The notes beneath the pieces are model-generated. The model did no database searches, had not been told where the DNA came from, and saw nothing but the letters and a program-made list of their open reading frames with translations. Shown here piece by piece: positions 1 through 9,408 of a stretch of DNA of 64,000 nt. Source of the DNA: Mesorhizobium sp. WSM3862 (GTDB lineage Bacteria; Pseudomonadota; Alphaproteobacteria; Rhizobiales; Rhizobiaceae); assembly GCF_002294985.1 (NCBI RefSeq), contig NZ_NSGE01000004.1, forward strand, positions 1-64,000, read 5' to 3'. The first letter of the stretch is position 1. Every line of letters begins with the position of its first letter. The position numbers were made by a program, and so were the translations under genes.

Positions 1-146
1 CGAACTGCTTGCAGGATCGACAAAACAAGCCGCACTCGGGCCTCCTCTGCTACGAGAAAGCCTCTCAAGAATCCTTCTTTTGCGGCTTGGCAATAGCCAA
101 TCAACTTATCTGCGATTCCCCTGCCCTCAAGAGGGGAGATTACACG

Positions 147-1148
147 CTACTTCTGCAAAGCCGCGCAGCTTTCCCTCTCGACAAGCACGGGCGCCAGCAC
201 CTCGCGGCGCGACGGCGCCTCGGGCTCGCCGACGCGCTCGAGCAGCAGGCTGACCGCCCGCGTTCCGATCTTTTCGACCGGCTGCGCGATCGTCGTCAGC
301 GGCGGCCATGTGGTGACCGCATAGGGGATGTCGTCGAAACCGATCAGCGACATGTCGTCGGGCACCCGCAAGCCGCGCGTGCGCAGCGCGGTGATGGCGC
401 CCATGGCCATCAAATCGTTGCAGGCGAACACCGCCGTGATCTCCGGCGCCTGCGTCATCAGCCGCTCCATCGCCAGGCGTCCGCCGGCGAAATGATAGTC
501 GGAATCGACCACCGACGAGGCAGGCAGGTCGATACCTGCCTCCGCGAGTGCCCGGGTAAAACCGCGCAGGCGGGCCGGGCTGGAGCTCGAATCGCGCGGA
601 CCGCCGATGACGCCGATTTTGCTGTGGCCGAGCCCGACCAGATGGCGCCCGGCGAGATAGCCGCCGTGATCGTGGTCGACCAGCACGGAATCGACATGGA
701 CAGAATGGATCTCGCGGTCGAGCAGCACGGCCGGCAGGGCGGCGGACAGGTGCGAGAACACCCGCGCATGGTCTGACGAACCGGCGAAGATCAGCCCGTC
801 GATCTGCTTTGCCATCAACACCGACAGATAGCGCTCTTCCTTCTCGGCGCTGCCATCCGAGTTGCACAGGATCACCGTATAGCCGGCCACGAAGCCGGCA
901 TCCTCGATCTGGCGCGCCACGCTGGCGAAGAACGGGTTGGAATTGTCCGGGAGCAGCAGGCCGATGGTCTTGGTCTCACCGCGCCTCAGGCTCCGCGCCA
1001 GCGAATTCGGGCTGTAGCGCAGGGCGGTGATCGCGGCGCGCACGCGCTCGGCCGTCTCCGGCTCGACATGACGCGTGCGGTTCATCACATGCGAGACCGT
1101 TGCGACGGACACCCCCGCATAGCGCGCGACATCGGCAATTGTGGTCAT
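147..1148 (-). CDS. LacI-family transcriptional repressor of the adjoining sugar transporter
   Basis: A 333-aa LacI/GalR-type regulator. The N-terminal helix-turn-helix (TIADVARYAGVSVATVSHV, residues 3-21) and hinge (about 45-58) precede a periplasmic-binding-protein-like effector domain starting near TIGLLLPDN. AGAGGGAA sits just before the ATG. It is the last gene of a four-gene minus-strand unit, 16 nt after the permease stop, so it is probably made from the operon it controls. Its likely target is the double operator in front of the binding-protein gene. The effector sugar cannot be read from the sequence. Confidence 0.93.
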   Translation of the reverse strand: MTTIADVARYAGVSVATVSHVMNRTRHVEPETAERVRAAITALRYSPNSLARSLRRGETKTIGLLLPDNSNPFFASVARQIEDAGFVAGYTVILCNSDGSAEKEERYLSVLMAKQIDGLIFAGSSDHARVFSHLSAALPAVLLDREIHSVHVDSVLVDHDHGGYLAGRHLVGLGHSKIGVIGGPRDSSSSPARLRGFTRALAEAGIDLPASSVVDSDYHFAGGRLAMERLMTQAPEITAVFACNDLMAMGAITALRTRGLRVPDDMSLIGFDDIPYAVTTWPPLTTIAQPVEKIGTRAVSLLLERVGEPEAPSRREVLAPVLVERESCAALQK

Positions 1149-1164
1149 GGTTCCCTCTGACCGC

Positions 1165-2177
1165 TTAGCGGATCCTCCGCAACAGCCTCTCCCGATAAGC
1201 GTCTAGGATGACGGCGAGCACGATGACAAGGCCAATCACGATCGGTTTGAAATTGTCGCCGACGCCGAGCAACTGCAGCCCGGTGCTGAGCACCTGCAGG
1301 ATGCAGGCGCCGACCAGCGTGCCGATGATCGAGCCCTTGCCGCCGCTGAGGCTGGTGCCGCCGATAATGACGGCGGCGATTGCATTGAGCTCGTAGCCGA
1401 CGCCGGCGATCGGGCTGCCGATGTTCAAGCGCAGCAGATAGACCATGGCCGCGATGCCGGCCGTCAGCCCGCTGATGGTGAAGGCCGCGACCTTGTAGAA
1501 ATCCGGATTGTGGCCGGAGAGGCGCACCGCCTCGTCATTGGTGCCGACGGCGAAGATCATGCGGCCGAACACGGTGAAGCGCAGCACGAACCAGCCCGCC
1601 GCGATCACCAGCACCGCGACCAGGAAGATCGACGGCAGGAAGCCGCCGATGATCAGATTGCCGAAATCGACGAAACTCTGCGGCAGGCCGGTGATGGTCG
1701 AATTGTCGCTGACCACGCGCGCGGCGCCCGCCGCCATGTTGAGCATGCCGAGCGTGACGATGAAGGACGGGATCTTCCAGCGCGTCGAGATCCAGCCGTT
1801 GAGGAAGCCGCAGGCAGCACCGGTCGCCATGCAGGCGAGCAGCGCCAGAGTGATCGCGACGGCCGGCGACAGGCTTTCGTCGATCATGACGGTGGCGCCG
1901 ACCACGGTGCAGAGCGCCAGCACCGAGCCGACCGAAAGGTCGATGCCGCCGGTGAGAATGACGAAGGTCATGCCGGCGGCGAGCACCGTGTTGATGGCGA
2001 TCTGCACGAAGATCTTCAGCGCGTTGCCGGGCGTGGCGAAGTAAGGCGCTGTGAGCGAGAAGAACAGCGTGATCAGCACCAGCGCCAGAAGCACGCCGGC
2101 GTCGCGGATCAGGAAGCGCAGGAACTTCGCCCTGCCGGGAGAAACAGGCGCCGACACGAGGGTTTCGGACGTTTCGC

Positions 2178-2181
<4 letters not shown>
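1165..2181 (-). CDS. RbsC-type sugar ABC transporter permease
   Basis: Inner-membrane permease of a ribose-class (CUT2) sugar importer, 338 aa and very hydrophobic. It carries the RbsC-family signature LTGGIDLSVGSVLAL in its first third and GGTSLSGGKGS in the last third. The frame stays open upstream for 90 codons, but that extension is unlike a permease. The ATG chosen overlaps the stop of the ATPase gene as ATGA, the usual arrangement for translational coupling, and gives the N-terminus MSETSETLVSAPVSPG. Family membership is clear; the substrate is inferred only as a ribose-like sugar. Confidence 0.93.
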
Positions 2182-3704
<1,523 letters not shown>

Positions 3705-3785
3705 CGCCGCCGGCTGCTTGCCGGCGGCGATGATGAGACAAGCGAATGGATGGCGCCAGAGGGAGTCCCGGCGCCTCTGCTCGCC

Positions 3786-4757
3786 TCAGGCGGTGATCAG
3801 CTTGACGTCGGTCTTGACCCAGCCGGAGAACTTCTCGCCGGCAAGCTCGCGCAGGCCGTAGTCGATGCCCATGGCCGCCATCTGCGCGCCATACTGCTCG
3901 ACCGTGGCGAGCATCTTGCCTTCCTTGAGCAGCGGGCCGACCGCCGGAATGTTGTCGAAGCCGACCACCTTGATCTGACCCGACTTGCCGGCCGCGTCGA
4001 TCGCCTTGACGACGCCGAGCGCCATCGAGTCGTTCGCCGCCATCACGCCCTGGATGTCGGGGTGCTGGGTCAGGAAGTTGGTCATCAGCGTGTTGGCTTC
4101 CTCGGTCTCCCAATGCGCGGTCTTCGAATCGAGCAGGTCGAGGCCGTGCTCCTTCACCGAATCGTCGAAGCCGAGCTTGCGCTGCTTGGCGTTGTCGGCT
4201 TCCGGATTGCCTTCGAGGATGACGACCTTGCCGCCCTTGCCCAGCGCCTTGCCGAGCGCGTCGCCGGCGAGTTTGGCGCCGGCGCGGTTGTCCGGCCCGA
4301 AGAAGGCAAGGTCGATGCCGGCCTTCTTCTTGGCCTCATCGTCGAGCGCGACGTCGATGTTGATGACCTTGATGCCGGCCTTCAGCGCCTTGGCGATTGG
4401 CGTGACCATCGCCTTCGAATCGGCCGGCGCCACGACGATGATGTTGTAGTTCTGGGTGATGAAGTTCTCGATCGCATCGACCTGCGCGGCGAAATCGCGC
4501 TCGTCCTTCATGCCGACGGCGGCGAAATCGAACTTGTCCTTGTTCTTGGCCGCATAGTCCTCCGCGCCGGCCTGCATCTGCTTGAAGAACTCGTTGGCCA
4601 AAGACTTCATGACCAGGCCGACCTTCGGCTTGTCGGCCGCAAACGCCGGACCGAACGGCAGCGCAAGCGCGCCGGCCGCCAGCGCGCCGGTCTTGAGAAA
4701 CTTGCGCCTGGAGACCCGGCCTAGATCGAGCCCATGCGAATTTGAAACCTTGCTCAT
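3786..4757 (-). CDS. Periplasmic sugar-binding protein of the CUT2 transporter, Tat signal
   Basis: Solute-binding protein of the RbsB class, 323 aa. The N-terminus carries a twin-arginine export signal (SRRKFLKTGALAAGALALPF, about residues 16-35) ending at AFA-ADKP, which is uncommon for sugar-binding proteins and suggests folded export. The mature part starts with KVGLVMKSLANEFFKQMQAG, a type I periplasmic-binding fold; GFDNIPAVGPLL near the C-terminus is a typical hinge and ligand-contact region. A strong ribosome-binding site (GGAGGAGGAA) precedes the ATG. It is the first and probably most highly expressed gene of the operon, directly behind the LacI operator. Confidence 0.93.
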   Translation of the reverse strand: MSKVSNSHGLDLGRVSRRKFLKTGALAAGALALPFGPAFAADKPKVGLVMKSLANEFFKQMQAGAEDYAAKNKDKFDFAAVGMKDERDFAAQVDAIENFITQNYNIIVVAPADSKAMVTPIAKALKAGIKVINIDVALDDEAKKKAGIDLAFFGPDNRAGAKLAGDALGKALGKGGKVVILEGNPEADNAKQRKLGFDDSVKEHGLDLLDSKTAHWETEEANTLMTNFLTQHPDIQGVMAANDSMALGVVKAIDAAGKSGQIKVVGFDNIPAVGPLLKEGKMLATVEQYGAQMAAMGIDYGLRELAGEKFSGWVKTDVKLITA

Positions 4758-4776
4758 GCTTTCCTCCTCCTGAAGA

Positions 4777-4804
4777 GCGTAATCGGTTACGTAACCGATT
4801 ACGC
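4777..4804. promoter_or_regulatory. Perfect 28-bp palindrome: double LacI-family operator
   Basis: A perfect inverted repeat lies 20 nt before the binding-protein start codon. It is made of two abutting 12-bp LacI-type sites, GTAATCGGTTAC (4779-4790) and GTAACCGATTAC (4791-4802), each with the central CG typical of this family. It is the best candidate for the operator of the LacI repressor encoded at the end of the operon. It is placed where bound repressor would block transcription start or early elongation. Confidence 0.85.
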
Positions 4805-4901
4805 AAAGAACTACTGCTTGTCTTCGTCGGATGTCAACACGCTCGCGGAGGAAGCGTACCCGAGCAGCCTGCCGGGCGGATATCGCAGCGTCGGCCCCGG
4901 C

Positions 4902-5993
4902 TTAGGTCTGCCGCTGGCTATTTCCCAGCCGGAGTTCGACGCTCTCGTCGGGCAAATGCCTTTGCGCATAGGCGGGGATCTTGAACCGCTTGCGGTATGC
5001 GCCGGGCGCCAGCCCCGTCACACGTTTGAACAAGCGACGGAAGAACGCAGGCTCTTCGTACCCGACCTGCCAGCTCACGTCGTCGATTGACGCGTCGGTG
5101 CGCTCCAGTCGGCGCTTGGCGTCCTCGATCCTCAAGCGCTGTACATAGGCGATCGGGCTCAGGCCGGTCGCGCTCGTGAAACGGCGTTTGAAGGTGCGCT
5201 CTGTGAGCTGGGCGCAGCGGATCATCTCTTCTATGGGATTGGCGACCGAAAATCGGGTGGCGATCAAGTCCTGCGCCGCCTGAACGGCAAGATCGCCATG
5301 ATCCTTGCGGCCCTCAAAGATGATGTAGGGCGCAAGACCGTCCTGATGCCACTGCAGCGCGAATGAGCGCGCCACGGCCTGGGCTGCGGTCGCGCCGGCG
5401 TGTCGGGCGATCAGGTACAACACCAGATCATGCCAGGTCATGGAAGCACCCGAGGAGATGAGCTCCTCTCGCTTGCCCGACACCACCAGCACACGATCCG
5501 GGTGGATAGGCACTTGTGGAAACGTCCGGCCGAAGTCGCCGGCGTAGCCATAATGCACGGTCGCGTCCACGCCATCGAACAGACCGGTTTCGGCAAGCAG
5601 GAAGATGCCTGAGCACGCCGAGCACAAGAGCGCGCCGCGGCCATGCATGGCGCGGAACCACTCGATCAGTTCCGGATGCAGGTCCTTTCGCCAGCCGTTC
5701 GGCCCAAGCAGGATCGAAGGAACAATGACGATGTCGGTCATATCCACCTCCGCCACGCTTCGCTGAACCATGACCGGCACGCGGCTGGCCAGTTCCAGAG
5801 CGCCCGTTTCGAGGCCGACGATCTCAATCTCGAAGGGCGGAGCCTGGCGCGGCTCGCTGCCCGGCAGCGGCATTATTTTGAAAGCATTCATCACGTCGAA
5901 GATGCCCGACAACGTGGACACCACGGCCTCTGGAATGGCCACCAGACTCACGTGAAGCGGCTCGGATGCGGCAGTGGTGAAGTGACGATGCAT
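4902..5993 (-). CDS. GlxA-type transcriptional regulator (DJ-1/PfpI domain + AraC HTH)
   Basis: A 363-aa regulator. The first 190 or so residues form a class I glutamine-amidotransferase-like (DJ-1/PfpI) domain starting at HVSLVAIPEAV, with ALLCSACSGIFLLAETG around the nucleophile elbow. The C-terminal 100 residues are an AraC-type double helix-turn-helix (LTERTFKRRFTSATGLSP, then DDVSWQVGYEEPAFFRRLFK). The open frame extends 70 codons further upstream, but MHRHFTTAASEP matches where the conserved domain begins. It is divergent from the methyltransferase gene across 193 bp and may regulate that cluster. The effector is unknown. Confidence 0.9.
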   Translation of the reverse strand: MHRHFTTAASEPLHVSLVAIPEAVVSTLSGIFDVMNAFKIMPLPGSEPRQAPPFEIEIVGLETGALELASRVPVMVQRSVAEVDMTDIVIVPSILLGPNGWRKDLHPELIEWFRAMHGRGALLCSACSGIFLLAETGLFDGVDATVHYGYAGDFGRTFPQVPIHPDRVLVVSGKREELISSGASMTWHDLVLYLIARHAGATAAQAVARSFALQWHQDGLAPYIIFEGRKDHGDLAVQAAQDLIATRFSVANPIEEMIRCAQLTERTFKRRFTSATGLSPIAYVQRLRIEDAKRRLERTDASIDDVSWQVGYEEPAFFRRLFKRVTGLAPGAYRKRFKIPAYAQRHLPDESVELRLGNSQRQT

Positions 5994-6186
5994 GTCGGCT
6001 AATCCATGTCGCAGGTGCCGCAACCATAGCGCCCGGCGCGCGCGGCCGCCAGTTTCTCTCCTGACGACGGGCCAGTGGCACAAATGGCCCGATTCTGGAG
6101 AGTCGCGCTCTCCCGTTTCTTCCCTGTTCCTGCGATTCAGCCGCTGCCTCGGGGGTTGCCCGAGCGATTGGACAGGAGACTTGGAC

Positions 6187-7263
6187 ATGGAGCATACCCA
6201 CAACCATAAGATCGATCCGGCAAAACTCGATGCGCTCGTCGCGCGAGCGATCGGTGATATTTCGGCCGGCTACGGCGGAGTCATGATCAGCCTCGGCCAC
6301 CGTCTCGGTCTTTACAAGGCCATGGCGGGCCTCGGACCCCTCAGTGCCCGCGCGCTCGCGGGGCGCGCCGGCTGTGCCGAACGTTACGTACGCGAATGGC
6401 TCAATTCCCAAGTGGCGGGCGGCTATATCGTCTACCACCCGGTCAGCGACACCTACGAGTTGACAGCCGAACAGGAAGTCGTGCTCGCCGACGAGGACAG
6501 CGCCGTCTTCATTCCCAACGCTTGGGCAGTGCCCGCTTCGATGTGGGCCGACGAAGAGAAGGCCGTGGAGGCTTTCCGCACCGGCAAGGGCATCGCCTGG
6601 GGAGATCATGACGGACGCCTGGCCTGCGGCGTGGCCGCCTTTTACCGGAACGGCTACAGGGCCAGTCTCGTCAGCGAATGGCTGCCATCCCTGGAGGGCG
6701 TCGTCGAGAAGCTCAGGACTGGTGCGCTTGTCGCCGATATCGGGTGCGGCCACGGCCATTCGACGGCGCTCATGGCAAAGGCCTTTCCGGCTTCCCGCTT
6801 CCATGGCTTCGACAATCACGAAGACTCGCTGGGGGAGGCCCGTCGCGGCGCCGCCAAGCAGAGCTTGGAAGGGCGCGTGGCGTTCGAAAAGGCGCGGGCC
6901 GACGACTACCCGGGCAGCGGCTACGATCTGATCTGCTTCTTTGATGCCCTGCATGACATGGGCGATCCTGTCGCCGCGGCAGTGCATGCATCAAAGGCGC
7001 TGGCGCCGGACGGGACGGTGATGCTGGTCGAGCCTTTCGCCAATGACCGGGTCGAGGACAACATCTCGCCGGTGGCGAGAATGTATTACGCGGCCTCCAC
7101 CACCATCTGCTGCGCCCACGCTATTTCGGACGGCGGCCGCCTCGTGCTGGGCGCCCAGGCCGGCGAGGCACGGCTGGCGGAAGTGTTCCGCAAGGCCGGG
7201 TTCACCCGTTTCCGTCGTGCCTTCGAGACGCCGTTCAACTTGGTCCTCGAGGCCCGGCTCTGA
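6187..7263 (+). CDS. Class I SAM-dependent methyltransferase with N-terminal winged helix
   Basis: A 358-aa protein laid out like small-molecule O-/C-methyltransferases. An N-terminal winged-helix dimerisation region (LSARALAGRAGCAERYVREW, residues 52-71) is followed by a Rossmann domain with SAM motif I VADIGCGHGHST (182-193) and FHGFDN as motif II. ICFFDALHDM and GTVMLVEPF resemble later motifs. The frame is open upstream, but the ATG at MEHTHNHKID has CAGGAGA about 10 nt before it. The methyl acceptor is unknown. It is first in a short plus-strand cluster with an exported CMD-like protein and a small membrane protein. Confidence 0.88.
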   Translation: MEHTHNHKIDPAKLDALVARAIGDISAGYGGVMISLGHRLGLYKAMAGLGPLSARALAGRAGCAERYVREWLNSQVAGGYIVYHPVSDTYELTAEQEVVLADEDSAVFIPNAWAVPASMWADEEKAVEAFRTGKGIAWGDHDGRLACGVAAFYRNGYRASLVSEWLPSLEGVVEKLRTGALVADIGCGHGHSTALMAKAFPASRFHGFDNHEDSLGEARRGAAKQSLEGRVAFEKARADDYPGSGYDLICFFDALHDMGDPVAAAVHASKALAPDGTVMLVEPFANDRVEDNISPVARMYYAASTTICCAHAISDGGRLVLGAQAGEARLAEVFRKAGFTRFRRAFETPFNLVLEARL

Positions 7264-7375
7264 CCTTCGAAAGCTAACACCGGTCGGTCGCAGCGGACGA
7301 CTTCCGGCCTCGCGGCGCAAAGGGGGCGCGGGGCGGGCGGCAATCCCTTCGATCCCAACAAACAGGAGACTGATC

Positions 7376-7819
7376 ATGAAAAACATTCTCACAGGCATAG
7401 GCTTCGCCATCGCTACCGTACTTGCCGCACCGCTCGCCGTTGCGCAGGAACTGCCGGCGGCCGAGCAGACCTACAAGGAAATCGAGGCGACGCTCGGCAT
7501 CGTGCCGAGCCATATCAAGGCCTATCCAAAGTCGGCAGTCGCCGGCGCTTGGGCGATGTTCAAGGGTCTCGAGCTTCAACCCAAGAACAACGCTCTCGAA
7601 CCGAAGGTAAAGTCGCTCATCAACGTCGCGGTGGCGGCGCAGATTCCGTGCCGTTACTGCATCTGGCTGGAAACCAAGATGGCCAAGGACCGCGGCGCCA
7701 CCGACGAGGAGGTCGCCGAAGCCGTGGCCCATGCCGGCTACGTCCGGCACTGGAGCGCCGTGCTGAATGGCCTGCAGATCGACTTCGAAACCTTCAAGAC
7801 CGAATTTGGCGGCGACTGA
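7376..7819 (+). CDS. Exported carboxymuconolactone decarboxylase/AhpD-like protein
   Basis: A 147-aa protein with a clear Sec signal peptide (residues 1-24, ending AVAQ-ELPA) followed by an AhpD/CMD-like all-helical domain. The redox motif PCRYC (Cys92, Cys95) is present, with EPKVKSLINVAVAAQ before it as in CMD-family proteins. The histidine normally four residues after the second cysteine in AhpD is replaced by Glu99. CAGGAGA precedes the ATG. Its place beside a methyltransferase suggests a role in a small oxidative or thiol pathway, but neither substrate nor activity can be assigned. Confidence 0.82.
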   Translation: MKNILTGIGFAIATVLAAPLAVAQELPAAEQTYKEIEATLGIVPSHIKAYPKSAVAGAWAMFKGLELQPKNNALEPKVKSLINVAVAAQIPCRYCIWLETKMAKDRGATDEEVAEAVAHAGYVRHWSAVLNGLQIDFETFKTEFGGD

Positions 7820-7889
7820 CGGCAGGCGGTGCCCGGCGTTTCAACCGGGCACCGCCCCTTCCTGCACGCCCCACCACATGGGAACTCTC

Positions 7890-8123
7890 ATGGAACTGCT
7901 CATCAACGCGGCGAACATTCTTTACGTGATTGCCTACTTCACGATGGACATGCTGCGCCTGCGAATACTCACCCTGACGGCGGCAACCTGCCTGGCAGTA
8001 TACTTCTACGGCCAGCCCGTCCCGATGTTGAACGTCGTGGCATGGAACGTCTTCTTCATCGGCCTGAACGTGGTCCACATCACCCGGATCGTGCGCGCGC
8101 GGTACACTGGCGCAGCGACCTGA
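7890..8123 (+). CDS. Small membrane protein, unknown function
   Basis: A 77-aa protein predicted to be almost entirely membrane-embedded, with three hydrophobic stretches (about 3-20, 26-43, 48-65) and a basic tail (RIVRARYTGAAT). The pattern WNVFFIGLNVVHITRI loosely recalls the membrane core of Popeye/YgjV-like proteins, but I cannot assign the family. An in-frame ATG 12 nt upstream (MGTLMELL) is equally possible. It lies 70 nt after the CMD-like gene on the same strand, so it may belong to that transcript. Confidence 0.62.
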   Translation: MELLINAANILYVIAYFTMDMLRLRILTLTAATCLAVYFYGQPVPMLNVVAWNVFFIGLNVVHITRIVRARYTGAAT

Positions 8124-8223
8124 TTGCCGGTGGCAGTGCCTCAAAGCATCGGGTGCACCGATTCGATCATGGCCCCGAAATCGAGTTTGGTCTCGCCTCG
8201 CGGCCGTCGAATCGCTCGATTGA

Positions 8224-9243
8224 TCACCGCCAGCCGAGTGCCGGCGCGACGTGCTTCAGGATCGCCTCGATGACATGGGCATTGTAGTCGACGCCGAGCT
8301 GGTTGGGCACGGTGAGCAGCAGCGTGTCGGCCTCGGCGATCGCCTGGTCTTGCCTGAGCTGCTCAACCAGCACATCCGGCTCGGCGGCGTAGGTACGGCC
8401 GAACACGGCGCGCTTTTCCGGCTCGATATAGCCGAAATGGTCCTCGCCCTCGCTGCCGCCGAAATAGGCGCGGTCCATGTCGTTGACCAAGGCGAAGATG
8501 CTGCGGCTGACCGACACGCGCGGCTCCCTTGCGTGGCCGGCTTCCTTCCAGGCGGCGCGGTAGGCGCGGATCTGCTCGGCCTGCTGGATGTGCAGCGGCT
8601 GTCCGCCCTCATCGAATTTCAGCGTCGAGCTCTGCAGGTTCATGCCGAGCTTGGCCGCCCATTCGGCGGTGGCGTTGGTGGCCGCGCCCCACCAGATCCG
8701 TTCGCGCAGGCCCGCCGAGAACGGCTCGAGCCTGAGCAATCCAGGCGGATTGGGAAACATAGGCCGCGGATTGGGCTGGGCAAAGCCTTCGCCGCGCAGC
8801 AGATCGAGGAAGATCTCGGCGTGGCGGCGCGCCATCTCGGCATCGGTCTTGCCCTCTTCCGGCACGTAGCCGAAATAGCGCCAGCCATCGATCACCTGCT
8901 CGGGCGAGCCGCGGCTGATACCGAGCTGCAGCCGGCCGCCGGCGATGAGGTCGGCCGCACCCGCATCTTCGGCCATGTAGAGCGGGTTCTCGTAGCGCAT
9001 GTCGATGACGGCGGTGCCGAGCTCGATACGCTTGGTCTTCGCGCCGGCCGCGGCAAGCAGCGGAAACGGCGAGGCGAGCTGGCGGGCGAAATGGTGGACG
9101 CGGAAATAGGCGCCGTCGGCGCCGAGCTCCTCGGCCGCGACGGCAAGGTCGATCGACTGCAGCAACGCGTCGGCGCCCGAGCGCGTGCCCGATTGCGGGG
9201 CGGGCGACCAGTGCCCGAACGACAGAAACCCGATCTTCTTCAT
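8224..9243 (-). CDS. Luciferase-like (LLM class) flavin-dependent monooxygenase
   Basis: A 339-aa TIM-barrel flavoprotein of the bacterial luciferase superfamily. It starts IGFLSFGHWSP and contains EELGADGAYFRVHHF, ELGTAVIDMRYENP and AGGRLQLGISRGSPEQ, the family's characteristic strand-loop pattern; the last corresponds to the phosphate-binding region for FMN. Such enzymes oxidise varied organic substrates with reduced flavin from a separate reductase; no reductase is adjacent. The gene lies 165 nt downstream of an aldehyde dehydrogenase on the same strand, which could handle an aldehyde product, though co-transcription is not shown. Confidence 0.9.
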   Translation of the reverse strand: MKKIGFLSFGHWSPAPQSGTRSGADALLQSIDLAVAAEELGADGAYFRVHHFARQLASPFPLLAAAGAKTKRIELGTAVIDMRYENPLYMAEDAGAADLIAGGRLQLGISRGSPEQVIDGWRYFGYVPEEGKTDAEMARRHAEIFLDLLRGEGFAQPNPRPMFPNPPGLLRLEPFSAGLRERIWWGAATNATAEWAAKLGMNLQSSTLKFDEGGQPLHIQQAEQIRAYRAAWKEAGHAREPRVSVSRSIFALVNDMDRAYFGGSEGEDHFGYIEPEKRAVFGRTYAAEPDVLVEQLRQDQAIAEADTLLLTVPNQLGVDYNAHVIEAILKHVAPALGWR

Positions 9244-9408
9244 GCGCTCCGTTCCGAGTCAGGCGGCCCGCTGAACCGCTCGTGTTCTTGTGTAGCTCCA
9301 GCGCAATACCAGCAAAAAACGTGCGACCGCTTTCTGCTTCGGAATTGGCGCAACGCAAATAGTTGAAGCCGTGCGGCTATTCAACGAAACGCGACCGGAT
9401 ACAGACCG

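Noticed and set aside
1..146. Left-edge sequence downstream of the LacI gene
   Set aside because: Checked for a tRNA, terminator or partial gene; nothing convincing.
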